A DNA stretch of 64,000 nucleotides from Echinarachnius parma (GCA_037951105.1 JBAMJV010003382.1:62001-126000); one strand, 5' to 3'; positions 45,566 through 55,341 are shown, counted from the first letter of the stretch. Made by a program: numbers and translations. Notes: generated from the letters alone by a model not told the origin.

Positions 45566-45748
45566 CTGGGGGTGTATTCTGAAAACGATTTTAAGTTAAA
45601 ATTTATTGTATCTACTTCATATCTACGTCACTAAAATATATTTTAGCAAATCGCTATTCCTTAAGTACAGTTTAATATTTTAGTGACGTAGATATGACGT
45701 AGATACAATCAATTTTAACTTAAAATTGTTTTCAGAATACACCCCCAG
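45566..45748. mobile_element. MITE with CTGGGGGTGTATTCTGAAAA ends
   Basis: 183 bp. The two arms are inverted for about 38 bp ('ctgggggtgtattctgaaaa' and 'cgattttaagttaaaatt'). A second inner inverted pair reads 'atatctacgtcactaaaata' / 'tattttagtgacgtagatat'. Practically the whole element folds. Confidence 0.9.
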
Positions 45749-46382
45749 TAAGGTCCCCCTGTAAGGTTCCATCCTGGCTATGCCACTTGCCCACCCACCT
45801 CCCTCCTCTTGAAGTGTCTTCTTCCGGGCAAAGGTCGGCTTTTCCCTCTGTCAACTTGACCTTTGACCCGAGCACTAACTACACTCCTGATACCAATCTG
45901 GAAGAGCAAATATGCAGCGCCGATATATCATATTTAATTTGCAATAATCGCTTCCGGACTAATCTCTTGTCTCTACAATGTTTGCTCCCGTATCCCATAA
46001 AACATATCAAGAGATTTGTTGCAAAATGCAATAACTCCATTTTGGAAAATTTGTGATATTTGCGATGGAAGTTGATGAAAAATATGAACATTTTATTGTA
46101 TTGTTGAGTAACCAAGCTTTACTACAAAGATTAATTTTGTGAAGTGTTATTTATTTAATATGTTTACATAAAATACCATTATACATTTGGGCAAGCAACA
46201 ATACTGCATCGTTACGTTTATATCCACATTATATTTTTGAGTTGGATGAATAAAGAATTTGCATTGCAGTCAAGAATACAAATATTTAACTAGGTACTAG
46301 GTGAGCCGTGTAAATGTACATAGGCTATTTCATTTTGTAGACTATGTTGCAACTCAAATGATGATGTATTACACTATTTAAA
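45749..46382. other. No feature recognised
   Basis: The frame at 45787-46056 has no recognisable domain or splice context. Ordinary AT-rich DNA follows. Confidence 0.45.
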
Positions 46383-47065
46383 AACTAGATGGTTCTTCGA
46401 CTGCGCGCAGTCGAAAATGATGCCTCCGCCATTATGCGATTTATATCAATAAGCTATAAGTGACCTTGACCTTTGACCTCATGACCCCCAAAATCTAATC
46501 AGTTCATTGGCTCTCCAAGGAACATACACGACCAAGTTTAGTCAGAATCTGTCAATCCGTTCTTGAGATAACAAGATTTTTGCATATATAATGAGCTCTG
46601 TGACCTTTGACCTCATGACCCCAAAATCTAATCAGATCGGCCCCCCAAGATACATACATGTACCAGTCAGAATCCGTCAATCTGTTCTTGAGATAACGCG
46701 ATCACGAGCTATTTTTGCATATATAATGAGCTCTTTGGACCTCATGACCCCAAATCTAATCAGATCAGTGGCCCCCCCAAGATACATACATGTACCAAGT
46801 TTGGTCAGAATCCGTCAATTCGTTCTTGAGATATCACGAGCTATTTTTGCATATATGAGCTCTGTGACCTTTGACCTTTGACCTCATGACCCCAAAATCT
46901 AATCAGATCATCGGCCCCCCAAGATACATACATGACCCAAGTTTGGTGAAAATCCGTCGATCGGTTCTTGAGATAACGCGATCACGAGAACGGGACGTAC
47001 GTACGTACGGACGGACGGACAACCCGAAAACATAATGCCTCCGGCTACTTCGTTGCGGAGGCATA
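46383..47065 (-). mobile_element. Helentron-like non-autonomous element, third copy
   Basis: Reverse orientation. The 3' terminus 'aactagatgg' on the + strand precedes the palindrome CGACTGCGCGCAGTCG and 'atgcctccg'. About four decayed 151-bp-type units ('tgaccccaaaatctaatcag') follow, then the (gtac)(ggac) microsatellite, and the element ends 'tacttcgttgcggaggcata'. Confidence 0.7.
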
Positions 47066-47355
47066 AAAATGTATAATGTGTATATTCTGGTCTTTTATTA
47101 ATGACAAATATATTTCTACCACCATACTTCTTAAAATATGTGTTGCATCAATAAAGTTTTTTGTAAAGAATAATATTTCAAAGCCTGTACTGGAAATGAG
47201 TTGGAATTATTGTCTAATCCCATTCAGGACTGGTCCCCCAAATAAGACATAATTAATCTTCATTTACATATATTATATGGGCTTTGTTGAAGAATTAACC
47301 CATTCAGGATTGTTTCTGTATATACCCAGACTGGGGTCTATGGAGAATGTGTGCT

Positions 47356-47541
47356 ATAGACGAATCCGGTTTCAAGTCTATAGGGCCATAACTGGGGGGC
47401 TTCCAAGAGTACAACAAAATATAATTTGAATAGGTTTTAACCAATGTTACGCAACATGTCGGTGACTTTTGTTCAGCATGCTAGACATGCTTGAAGCCCC
47501 CCAATTATGGCAGACGTAGACTTGAAACCGGATTGGTCTAT
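47356..47541. mobile_element. MITE with 'tatagac.aatccggtttcaag' inverted ends
   Basis: The left 'tatagacgaatccggtttca' plus 'agtctatagggccataactg' plus 'gggggcttc' is inverted at the right 'gaagccccccaattatggca' plus 'gacgtagacttgaaaccgga' plus 'ttggtctata'. 186 bp, non-coding. Confidence 0.85.
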
Positions 47542-48297
47542 ACCAGAATCAATTGTCTGCAATGTGTTCAATCAACTGAAAATATACACTTTCAATAGTC
47601 CGCTCCTATTCAGACAAAAATCAAACGTTCAGAGTTTCTAATTGGTGCAAAATATGTACATTTGCCTACGAAGCAATGCTTAGCAAATCAGAAAACAATG
47701 TTGTCCTGTGAAATCTAATAATACCCAATAAATACCACATTTACAGCAAGAATTGAAATCCATTATCAATAGTTATCACCGATGAGGCTGATGACCAGGA
47801 GAAAATCAATCCAATGTACATGTTACTAATAAAAAGCAATTCAATACTTACATGTAGTTTCCACCTTGCTTATATTAGTTGTTGCTTTATTAGATAAAAC
47901 CTTAGATAAAAACCTCTGACAAGCTATCAGGTTGCCCTGAGCAACCTTGATTTCAATCTGAATTTGTCAGTAAACCAGTCTTATCAAATGAAACAAAAGT
48001 TAGGTGTTTTTGTGCTGTGGTGCTTATGCTAAATCTTTAACGAAACATCAGGTGATCTGTAACGATAGGTTGTGAGAAGTAATTTAACAAGCCTTACATA
48101 ATTACTATATATTAATAATTACATATGATTTAAAATTTAACTAGTCGAGAAGACTTTAATACTCTGTATAATATACAACATCATACATGGGTCAATTAAA
48201 ATGGTATACCAACACCTAATAAAGACAACCAAAAATAACAACCAAACCTCTAAACAATATGGATAGCAAAATGACACAAATGGAACACTGTGATTGG
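47542..48297. other. No feature recognised
   Basis: AT-rich single-copy-looking DNA with no inverted repeat or coding signal. Confidence 0.45.
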
Positions 48298-48424
48298 TAT
48301 AGAGTATCAAAGTATGATGTCACAGCTTGCAAATGTCTGGCAAGCCATAAATATGTGACTGGGCAGCTTCTCCAAAGACAATTGTCGAGGTGTTATATTC
48401 AATATTCAATGCAAGTGTCGGGCA

Positions 48425-48556
48425 AGCAAAAAATGCGTTACCGAGCAGTTGCCAAGAGGGCAATTGTCGAGCTACAAAAAAAAAAAATTGAAGACAAATT
48501 GTTTAGAACCATGAATAAGGTCTAACAAATGAGTGTGATATCACGACTTTGATACT
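48425..48556 (+). repeat. 132-bp target site duplication, copy 1 (LINE 3' side)
   Basis: It begins 'agcaaaaaatgcgttaccga' and ends 'tcacgactttgatact'. It is identical, base for base, including a 12-A run, to 52616-52747 (constant offset 4191). Confidence 0.95.
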
Positions 48557-48584
48557 GAAGTTTGAAGTTTGAAGTTTGAAGTTT

Positions 48585-48944
48585 TATTAACAACAACAAA
48601 AAAATACATCATCATCATCAAATACATGTAAGACAAAATTATCACAAATAATTACTGTACATACTTAACAAAACAATTAAAGTAAAAATAAAAATGTCAG
48701 ACGTGTATCTACCTAAAATGCGTTAGATCAAAAATCAAGTTGTCGCTAAAGGAGAACCGAAAGTTAGCACAAGTGCTAGTCGAGATCGGTCCTCGGTTTA
48801 GTATAAACTAAACTATAATACAAATGACAGTATAAAATAACTTCACTGTAAAATAACTTTCATGTAAAAGAATCATTATAATTAATGAGGTATACATTGT
48901 ATACATTCTACCAAAGGCATTTCTAACCAAGCATATACAATTAT
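48585..48944 (-). other. LINE 3' UTR
   Basis: Non-coding DNA between the ORF2 stop and the heptamer tail. It is AT-rich, with 'agtttagtttatactaaacc' type inverted bits at about 48795-48815 that may form the hairpin recognised by the element's own reverse transcriptase (inference). Confidence 0.6.
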
Positions 48945-51923
48945 TTATTTATTTACCAAATACATTGTGAGGGCCTTACGAAATAAATATCTGTTTTTTT
49001 TTTCTTTAATCTCCTGAGGCAAACTGTTCCAAAGTTTTGACCCAACAAAAGAAATGGAGAATGTCCCTTGAGTTGTCCTACATATCGGCAAGCGTAACAG
49101 AAAGTTTTCTTTCCCTCTGGTTCTATAAGTATGATGTAGCACTTCACAATATTCTAGTAAGGAGTGTGGTGAATTTCCTACGAACAAATCATACACAAAT
49201 GTTGAAACTGCAAGTTCATGCAAGCTAAACACGTCCAATATCCTCAAGTTTTGAAACAGTGGTTTTGAGGATGTTCTAAATAATGAGAATGTAATCGCTC
49301 GCACAGCCATCTTTTGGGATAAATGAATACAATTCAAGTGAGATTTATAGCTACTCCCCCACACCTCTATTCCATACAGTATGTGGGGTTGTATAAAACA
49401 TTTATATAAGAGCACAAGAATATACTGAGGCACAAAATATCTCAGCTTAAAGAGCAAGCCCACTTTTCTCCGTACACTCTTGTTTACACATTCAATATGG
49501 TGTTTCCAAGTCAAGGTGCTATCAATTTGAACTCCTACAAAAGATGCCACACTCACTTCACTTATATCTGTATCGGACAGTCTAAGGACACTATTTATAT
49601 TAACGATCTGCCTTTTACTTTTAATAAACATATAATTAGTTTTCTTTAAGTTAATAGTGAGCTTATTAGCGTTACACCATTTTTGAACTTCGTTTAACTG
49701 CTCATTAACTTCATTTATATCAATTTCCGTTCGACTAGCATCATAAGTATGGAAAATATTTGAATCGTCAGCAAACAATCTAAAATTAAAATAGTTAGTA
49801 GAACGTGGTAAATCATTAATATATATCAAAAACAATGTAGGACCAAGAACTGACCCCTGTGGTACACCGCACGTTATATTCTTCCTGGCAGATGTTGCCT
49901 CCTTATAGCATAACGCCTGAGAGCGATTCAAAAGATAATTAACAAACCATTGTAACGCAACACCACGAATACCATAATGTGCCATCTTTTCTAAAAGAAT
50001 ATCATGATTTATAGTATCGAATGCCTTTTGAAAATCTATAAATATACCAAGAGTAACTTTACCTTCATCCATTGATCTCATAAGTGTATTAATAAGATTA
50101 ATCAAAGATAATTTAGTACTATATTTCTTACGGAATCCATACTGATGCTTATACAAAATATCACTAGTCTCCAAAAAATCTATTAAACGAACATTTACAA
50201 TTCTCTCAAATATTTTTCCAACAACAGGCAAAACTGATATAGGCCTATAATTTCCTGGTTCCGCTTTTGCCCCTTTTTTATAAATAGGTGTCACCTTAGC
50301 TACCTTAAGACAATCAGGAAAAGTACCCGTTTCTAGTGACAAATTAAAAATGTAAGTCAATGGTACAACAATAAAGTTAGCTGCATCCTTTATCAGTCTT
50401 ACTGGTAGATTATCATATCCATGAGTTTTCTTACTGTCTAGACCACACAAATAATCCAAAACTTCCCTTTCTGTAACGGGTTTCCAAAACAACGATTTGT
50501 CATTTCTTCTCCCTAAGTACTCCTTATAACTAAAACATACATTTGGAATTTTCCTTGCTAAGTTTGACCCAATAGTGACAAAATAATTATTTAGCTCCTC
50601 GGCTATGTCTCTCTTAGAGGACACAACTCTAGCAGCTCCACCAATACGATCCGACGGTAAAACTAACTCATCTATTTCAGTATTTTTAGACTTTCCTCTT
50701 CCACTAATCAACTCGTTTATTGTTTTCCATGTTTTACCTGTATCATGCTTATTTTCATCAAATAACTTACTGTAATACATTCGTTTAGCATTCCTCAGTA
50801 CCGTTGTTAATGTATTTCTATATTTCTTATACTCTTGTGCATATTCTACATTAAAATTTGATGCTTTATATTTCTTATATAAACTGTGTTTCTTCTTAAT
50901 AGACTTAAAAACTGCTTTAGTTATCCATGGCTTTTTTGGAGTATGTCTCGTCTGTACACTAGTATGCACACTATTTGGAGCATGTTTATCACACACCTTT
51001 ACAAACAAATCATAAAATACAGAATAAGCCATATTAACATCGTTGCATCTACATACACAATCCCAATTAATGCTTGCGAGATCATCACAAAACAAATGAA
51101 CATTAAACTGCTTGTACGTGCGAGCAATTTTCCTCAAAGAAACATCCTTATTCACAATAGGGTGATGTTGAAATACCGCAAATATAGGAAAATGATCAGA
51201 CACATCAGTTTCTATAACACCTGAATGAATTACACAATTACTTACATTAGTATAAACATGATCAATAAGAGATGAAGACTGATCTGTCACTCTCGTCGGC
51301 ATTGTAATAATCTGCTGTATTCCAGTACTCTCTATTGTGCTCAAATAATCATCTGTCCTTATATTAACATTTCTACGAGACAAATCTATATTAAAATCAC
51401 CTATTAAGACTATATTTGACCTTCCAACATTTATCCTCTCCAAGATGCCTAATAAACTATTTTGAAATTCACAAATGTCAGTGTTTGGTTTACGGTAAAT
51501 TACACCCATGACAATGGTATTATCATTTCCAATTATCTCCAACCAGAGGCTTTCAGCATGCAAGACAGTATAATCTAATCTTATATATTTTAACATGATA
51601 TTGAGGTATGCACCAACTCCACCACCCCTTAAATCAGCCTCCCGGCAGTTAACCTCGAGTACATAATCTTTTAAATTAACAGTATCAACATTAGGAACAC
51701 TCCATACTTCAGATAGGGCAATCACATCAAATTTAGAACTCAAACTATGTTCATACAGGAAACTCAATTCTCCAATATTCTTATTAAGGGATCTAATGTT
51801 CACATGAGTAATACTAAGAGAGGTAGAACAAGTGAGCTGCATGGTATCATCAAAATCGGTTGGGGTTAAACTATGTGCTTGTACATCAATATTATTCTCA
51901 TCATAATCGATATTAATCATCAT
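48945..51923 (-). CDS. LINE ORF2: apurinic endonuclease plus reverse transcriptase, 992 aa
   Basis: It makes the nick at the target and copies the element's RNA into DNA there (target-primed reverse transcription). The endonuclease is at about residues 36-255: N42 in 'HVNIRSLN', E72 in 'ALSEVW', 'RGGGVGAYL' (99-107), 'GDFNID' with D176 and N178, and the final 'SDHFPI' with D243 and H244. All catalytic landmarks are present. A linker follows to about 480. The reverse transcriptase covers about 500-780: 'KVTPIYKKG', 'NYRPISVLP', 'YGFRKKYST', 'FIDFQKAFD' (D630), 'GVPQGSVLGP' (686-695) and 'FADDSNIF' (D719, D720). The common Tyr before A-D-D is Phe, as in many CR1/L2 relatives. The C-terminal region has no RNase H motif. 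Length is normal for the group. The first ATG (MM) was chosen, 42 bp after ORF1. Confidence 0.96.
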   Translation of the reverse strand: MMINIDYDENNIDVQAHSLTPTDFDDTMQLTCSTSLSITHVNIRSLNKNIGELSFLYEHSLSSKFDVIALSEVWSVPNVDTVNLKDYVLEVNCREADLRGGGVGAYLNIMLKYIRLDYTVLHAESLWLEIIGNDNTIVMGVIYRKPNTDICEFQNSLLGILERINVGRSNIVLIGDFNIDLSRRNVNIRTDDYLSTIESTGIQQIITMPTRVTDQSSSLIDHVYTNVSNCVIHSGVIETDVSDHFPIFAVFQHHPIVNKDVSLRKIARTYKQFNVHLFCDDLASINWDCVCRCNDVNMAYSVFYDLFVKVCDKHAPNSVHTSVQTRHTPKKPWITKAVFKSIKKKHSLYKKYKASNFNVEYAQEYKKYRNTLTTVLRNAKRMYYSKLFDENKHDTGKTWKTINELISGRGKSKNTEIDELVLPSDRIGGAARVVSSKRDIAEELNNYFVTIGSNLARKIPNVCFSYKEYLGRRNDKSLFWKPVTEREVLDYLCGLDSKKTHGYDNLPVRLIKDAANFIVVPLTYIFNLSLETGTFPDCLKVAKVTPIYKKGAKAEPGNYRPISVLPVVGKIFERIVNVRLIDFLETSDILYKHQYGFRKKYSTKLSLINLINTLMRSMDEGKVTLGIFIDFQKAFDTINHDILLEKMAHYGIRGVALQWFVNYLLNRSQALCYKEATSARKNITCGVPQGSVLGPTLFLIYINDLPRSTNYFNFRLFADDSNIFHTYDASRTEIDINEVNEQLNEVQKWCNANKLTINLKKTNYMFIKSKRQIVNINSVLRLSDTDISEVSVASFVGVQIDSTLTWKHHIECVNKSVRRKVGLLFKLRYFVPQYILVLLYKCFIQPHILYGIEVWGSSYKSHLNCIHLSQKMAVRAITFSLFRTSSKPLFQNLRILDVFSLHELAVSTFVYDLFVGNSPHSLLEYCEVLHHTYRTRGKENFLLRLPICRTTQGTFSISFVGSKLWNSLPQEIKEKKNRYLFRKALTMYLVNK

Positions 51924-51965
51924 CGAATATTATTTAAAGATCTGTACAAGTTGTGGAAAAGAGAG

Positions 51966-52604
51966 TTAGGCAAGGAAATGCAGTTTGAACTTCTCGTAGT
52001 CGATGTCGTCAATGCCAACATCGAACAAGCCATCTGGAGAAGTGATGGTCTTGATCTCGTCGTTAGTCATTTTGCAGATGACGTTCCCATTCCTGGTGGA
52101 CACACCCTTCACGAGAGGGGATCCTTTCGCACGCATGAGGACAGAATACCTCATGGGGGTCAAATCTTCGTTGATGTAGATGTTTCTACATCCCTCCTTC
52201 CCTTTCAATTGGAAACGGGAACTGTAGAGGGCATCTCTCCTCCTCCGAACAGCAAAACGCACGATGGTTTGCCGAACCTTGCCCTCTCCTCTCTTCCCCA
52301 GACGGTGGCATGTTGACACATCACGTTCTGACACATCCACTCCTGCCTTCTCAGCGACATCGCAGACCTTTGCGATCAGCTGGTCCTCCGTCTCGTCCCC
52401 ATCAGCCTCAGGAAGCCCACTAATACGAAGATTCTCCCTCCTTGTAGATTGCTCAATTTCATCTGCTTTGTACTGCAGGCGGAGGAGATGGGGGTTTACC
52501 ACCTCCTTCATCGCGGCAAAGCAGACCTCCTTCACAGCCTGGACGACAGCTGGAATGGCCGCCTTCACAGTTGCCTCAACCGCCCGCATTATGATTTCTC
52601 CCAT
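51966..52604 (-). CDS. LINE ORF1 protein, 212 aa
   Basis: Probably the RNA-binding, chaperone-like partner of ORF2 in the retrotransposition particle. This role is known for ORF1 proteins in general and inferred here. The N-terminal 70 residues are Ala/Val/Lys/Glu-rich and likely form a helix or short coiled coil. They lead into 'EIEQSTRRENLRISGLPE' at about 51-68, a signature of ORF1 proteins with an RRM-like (transposase_22-type) fold. 'CHRLGKRGEGKVRQTIVRF' at about 103-121 and 'IYINEDLTPMR' follow, as in the C-terminal domain of such proteins. No zinc knuckle is visible. At 212 aa it is short, and translation begins only 11 bp inside the element, so part of the coiled coil may be missing through 5' truncation. 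Start taken at the first ATG, with ATG at codon 6 as an alternative. Confidence 0.88.
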   Translation of the reverse strand: MGEIIMRAVEATVKAAIPAVVQAVKEVCFAAMKEVVNPHLLRLQYKADEIEQSTRRENLRISGLPEADGDETEDQLIAKVCDVAEKAGVDVSERDVSTCHRLGKRGEGKVRQTIVRFAVRRRRDALYSSRFQLKGKEGCRNIYINEDLTPMRYSVLMRAKGSPLVKGVSTRNGNVICKMTNDEIKTITSPDGLFDVGIDDIDYEKFKLHFLA

Positions 52605-52615
52605 CTTCCCTTTCT

Positions 52616-52747
52616 AGCAAAAAATGCGTTACCGAGCAGTTGCCAAGAGGGCAATTGTCGAGCTACAAAAAAAAAAAATTGAAGACAAATTGTTTAGAAC
52701 CATGAATAAGGTCTAACAAATGAGTGTGATATCACGACTTTGATACT
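52616..52747 (+). repeat. 132-bp target site duplication, copy 2 (LINE 5' side)
   Basis: Identical to 48425-48556. It is followed by 'ctata', which completes the right inverted repeat of the interrupted TIR element. Confidence 0.95.
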
Positions 52748-52752
52748 CTATA

Positions 52753-53958
52753 GCTAGCACCATTTCACTCTTACATTTATACTGGCAAATCATTTATTTT
52801 AAATTAATTTGAACAACTACAACACATGCTTGTGAGTGTGTACTATAACTTCAAAATGCTTAGAACAAATAATAAGAAGATACTTTTTTCTACATATCTA
52901 TTTCAATTTTTTTTTTCCAGAAAAAAATAGTTGGTTGTGAAAGAGAAGAGTATATTTAGAGTAAATTTTTCATACAATTTCGTAAGTTTGGAAGCCTTGT
53001 AGAAAACAAATTTAGCACTATTTTATAATTGTTAAGTATTTCCAAAATTAGAAATCATTATGATCTGAAGATTTGGCACCACAAAGAGAAGGCTCCGGCC
53101 TGCAAGATGGTATACAGAACTCAATTAAGCAAAATTTACTTAATGCCTTTCTCTCTCTTACCTGACAACATACATGTATAACCTTTTGATGTATAAATAT
53201 GTATACTTACAGGTCTTACAAATTATATCTTTAAAATAATTATTTCCATGATGTGTACAATCAAACGTTCAACAAATTATGGGGAAATTTAAAACGCCAT
53301 GATTTCAACGAACACATAAAGCTATATTCTTAGTTATCTACTGTACATAATTTATACAAACAAAGTAACATGTGCAAGCAAGCAAGCAATAAAAGATTAC
53401 ATAATCATACAATTTATTATTCCCTATTTTCCTGGAAGGATGATAAATATTATGCGTATGATTCTGAGAAATATGTGAACAGATGAAATGTAAGTTCATA
53501 CACATTGTTTCCATATATTTATGGGGAGCATGATACAATTTTGGAATTTTTTAAACATTTAAATGAAGATAATCTTTACACAAACATGACATCAAATCTC
53601 TCTTGATCCATGAAGCCTTTCATACAACACAGTTATCTTGCCTTGCATGAGGGAGGGTGCTCTATATATTTATTCCAGTCATAAAATTCATATGAAATTC
53701 ATACAGATTAAAACAAAAATGTTTGAAGATGTATTGGAGATTTATTAAGCTAAAACATTTCTAACCCTAATTTGTTTTCCTCTTTTTTCAGCTTTAAAAT
53801 GTTTTAATGAGATCAATACACACATGTATATGCATTGGAGATTTATTAAGCTAAAAATTAGTTTTAAATGTTTTTCTCGGATTTTACCGTAATGTATCAA
53901 CATTCTCTGTGTTTAAAAACAATATGTCAGTGATCAACTCTCAACATGTGAGTTAGCT
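52753..53958. other. No gene recognised; possible 3' UTR of the minus-strand host gene
   Basis: AT-rich DNA. 'ggagatttattaagctaaaa' occurs twice (about 53732 and 53838). On the minus strand each contains AATAAA, a possible polyadenylation signal for the exons at 54.0-59.9 kb. This is inference only. Confidence 0.35.
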
Positions 53959-54056
53959 TTACAGACTTTGTGAGTTGTGCATGATTTGAGTTTGTTCAGG
54001 TTGTTGAGATGTTAAAAAGGCAATGGCTTTCTTTCCTCTTGAGCTGTCTGCTGCAT
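53959..54056 (-). CDS. Possible terminal exon of the host membrane-protein gene
   Basis: On the minus strand a strong acceptor ('cctttctcctcgacag') precedes an open segment starting ATGCAGCAG. Two frames are plausible. In phase 0 after the 55.1 kb exon it gives a 14-residue tail ending 'PLPF' with TAA at 54014-54012. In phase 1 it gives a longer tail ('DAADSSRGKK' ... 'HNSQSL') with TAA at 53961-53959. Which frame is real depends on the G-run length in the upstream exon. The Ser/Gln-rich tail does not resemble simple repeat DNA. I do not recognise a domain. Support is the splice site, the location one intron after a good donor, and openness; there is no independent evidence. Confidence 0.35.
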
Positions 54057-54580
54057 CTGTCGAGGAGAAAGGAAGAAAGAAAGACAAAAAAAGAAGCATA
54101 ACAAGTTTGCAGTAATGATACATATACATGTAATAGAGGCGGCAAGAAATATATATATACATGCAGCTCAATGTCTGAGAAAAACTCAATATAATTAGAA
54201 CAAAATTGGTACTAGCAAAATAAACTAAAACTATGATCATTCAACAGTGGAGTAGCGCAAAGATCAATAGTTTAATACACACTATAAAAAATAATAAAGG
54301 GGAAAAATCCTATATATATAATAAAGAATTAGAGTGTGCCCCCCCCCCCCCCCCCCCCCCCCAATAATTCCTGCCCATCCAATCAGTCTGACCACCCTAC
54401 GCCACTTTCAGACAACACATTCATGTACCAACATCAATTTAAATAATCTCTAACAATCATGCAAGACAGAATATCCTTTTATCATTTTGGGACCATGACA
54501 ACTCTGCAGGAATTGAAGAGCACGTTTGCTGGCATCTTCCAAGCCGATATAGGAAATCTTCATCTACTGACATAAAATGA

Positions 54581-54657
54581 CATCTTTACATCCTTTGGCA
54601 GACAATCTGGATTTTTGTATCCTCCCCATCTCTGCATCTCATTCATAGTCTTATAGA
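54581..54657 (-). pseudogene. Diverged duplicate of the host gene's tail exon (3' half)
   Basis: The minus strand reads 'gagatgcagagatggggagg' and 'ccagattgtctgccaaagga', matching 'cagatgcagagaggcgaggg' and 'ccagattgtctaccatcgga' in the exon at 55061-55172. The donor of the original ('gaaggtatgt') is changed to 'aaagatgt', so it cannot splice the same way. It stays open to a TGA about 20 bp beyond the unit. It could be a decayed copy or an alternative last exon. Confidence 0.55.
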
Positions 54658-54663
54658 GGAAGC

Positions 54664-55025
54664 AGTGATGGTGGTGATGATGCAGCGATAATGAGGATGA
54701 TAATGATGAGAATGTAGATGATGATAATAAGATCATGAGATGTTGATAAAGTAGCTGATGATGCCGGTGACGACGACGACGACGATGACGATGATTATGA
54801 TGATGGCGAAGATGATGGTGATGATGATGATGATGATGAAGAATTTGATAATGATGATGATAGTTGTGGTGACGATGGTGGTGGTGAGGTTGAAGATAAA
54901 GATGGAGATGATAATGACGATGATGATGGTGGTGATGATGATAATGACGATGATGATAATGAAGATGATGGAGATGATAATGATGCCGGTGATGAAGACG
55001 ACAAGGACAATTATTATTTTTAGTA
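54664..55025. repeat. GAT/GAC trinucleotide-rich microsatellite
   Basis: About 350 bp of 'gatgatgat', 'gacgacgac' and 'gatgataat'. The Met/Ile-rich plus-strand frame and Ser-rich minus-strand frame are artefacts. It lies in the intron or tail of the host gene. Confidence 0.9.
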
Positions 55026-55048
55026 TTGCTATTATAATATGATGATAA

Positions 55049-55172
55049 TTAATGACATACCTTCACATCCGATGGTAGACAATCTGGACTTGTTGAGCCC
55101 CCCCCTCGCCTCTCTGCATCTGGTTCTTAGTCTTGACGTGCAGATAGATCCCTCGCAGGAATATCACGAAAC
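55049..55172 (-). CDS. Host gene exon: end of a transmembrane segment plus cytoplasmic-type tail
   Basis: Minus-strand acceptor 'ttttcttttgtag' at 55173, and a consensus donor 'gaag|gtatgt' at 55061/55060. Joined to the exon at 59861-59795 (phase 1: G + GT), it continues the hydrophobic segment as 'GFVIFLRGIYL' and then 'HVKTKNQMQRGEGG'. The reading then meets a run of eight Gs (55098-55105). As written, the frame ends at TGA 55065-55063, two bases before the donor. With nine Gs it would read 'SPDCLPSDVK' into the donor in phase 0, or stop at TAA 55051-55049 if unspliced. With seven Gs it stays open into the 54 kb exon in phase 1. So there is a homopolymer ambiguity, sequencing error or true frameshift. 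Product not recognised: a single-pass or last-helix membrane protein. Confidence 0.6.
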
Positions 55173-55248
55173 CTACAAAAGAAAAGAAAACAATCAATCA
55201 GTTTCAATTAAATAAAGTACAATAAGACATTGTTTAGATAATATTGTA

Positions 55249-55311
55249 CTGGATCTTAGACTTGACATGCAGGTAGATCCATCGCAGGAATATCATAAGA
55301 CTTAGAAAAGA
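55249..55311 (-). pseudogene. Diverged tandem duplicate of the same exon (5' half)
   Basis: The minus strand 'tgatattcctgcgatggatc' plus 'tacctgcatgtcaagtctaag' closely matches the start of the 55.1 kb exon. The flanking intron phrase 'aatcaatcagtttcaa' is also duplicated (55193 and 55324), giving an offset of about 130 bp. The acceptor is one base shorter and the frame reaches TGA in the third codon, so it is non-functional. Confidence 0.6.
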
Positions 55312-55341
55312 AATTAATAAATAATCAATCAGTTTCAACTA

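Larger units (their letters stand above)
48557..52615 (-). mobile_element. Full-length-looking two-ORF LINE (CR1/L2/Jockey-like)
   Basis: A 4059-bp non-LTR retrotransposon on the minus strand. Order in its own sense is 11 bp of leader, ORF1 (52604-51966), 42 bp of spacer, ORF2 (51923-48945), about 360 bp of 3' UTR, and a tail of four perfect heptamers (aaacttc; on the + strand 48557-48584 is gaagttt x4). Both ORFs are uninterrupted. Identical 132-bp direct repeats flank it. The simple-repeat tail in place of poly(A) fits CR1/L2-like elements. The very short leader suggests either 5' truncation or an element with almost no 5' UTR. It may still be active, or was until recently. Confidence 0.9.
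48298..52752. mobile_element. Small TIR element interrupted by the LINE
   Basis: 'tatagagtatcaaagt' at 48298-48313 is perfectly inverted at 52737-52752, and the match continues as 'atgatgtcaca' against 'gtgatatcac' with few mismatches. Without the LINE and one copy of the 132-bp duplication the element would be about 264 bp. Its interior holds two diverged direct repeats: 'gactgggcagcttctccaaa' and 'accgagcagttgccaagagg', each followed by 'caattgtcgag'. Confidence 0.55.

Noticed and set aside
50886-51224. 112-aa plus-strand frame
   Set aside because: Antisense shadow of LINE ORF2.
51873-52617. Plus-strand frames of 147 and 117 aa
   Set aside because: Antisense shadows of LINE ORF1, whose own protein matches known ORF1 motifs.
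54758-55042. Met/Ile-rich and Ser-rich frames
   Set aside because: Simple translation of the GAT/GAC microsatellite.
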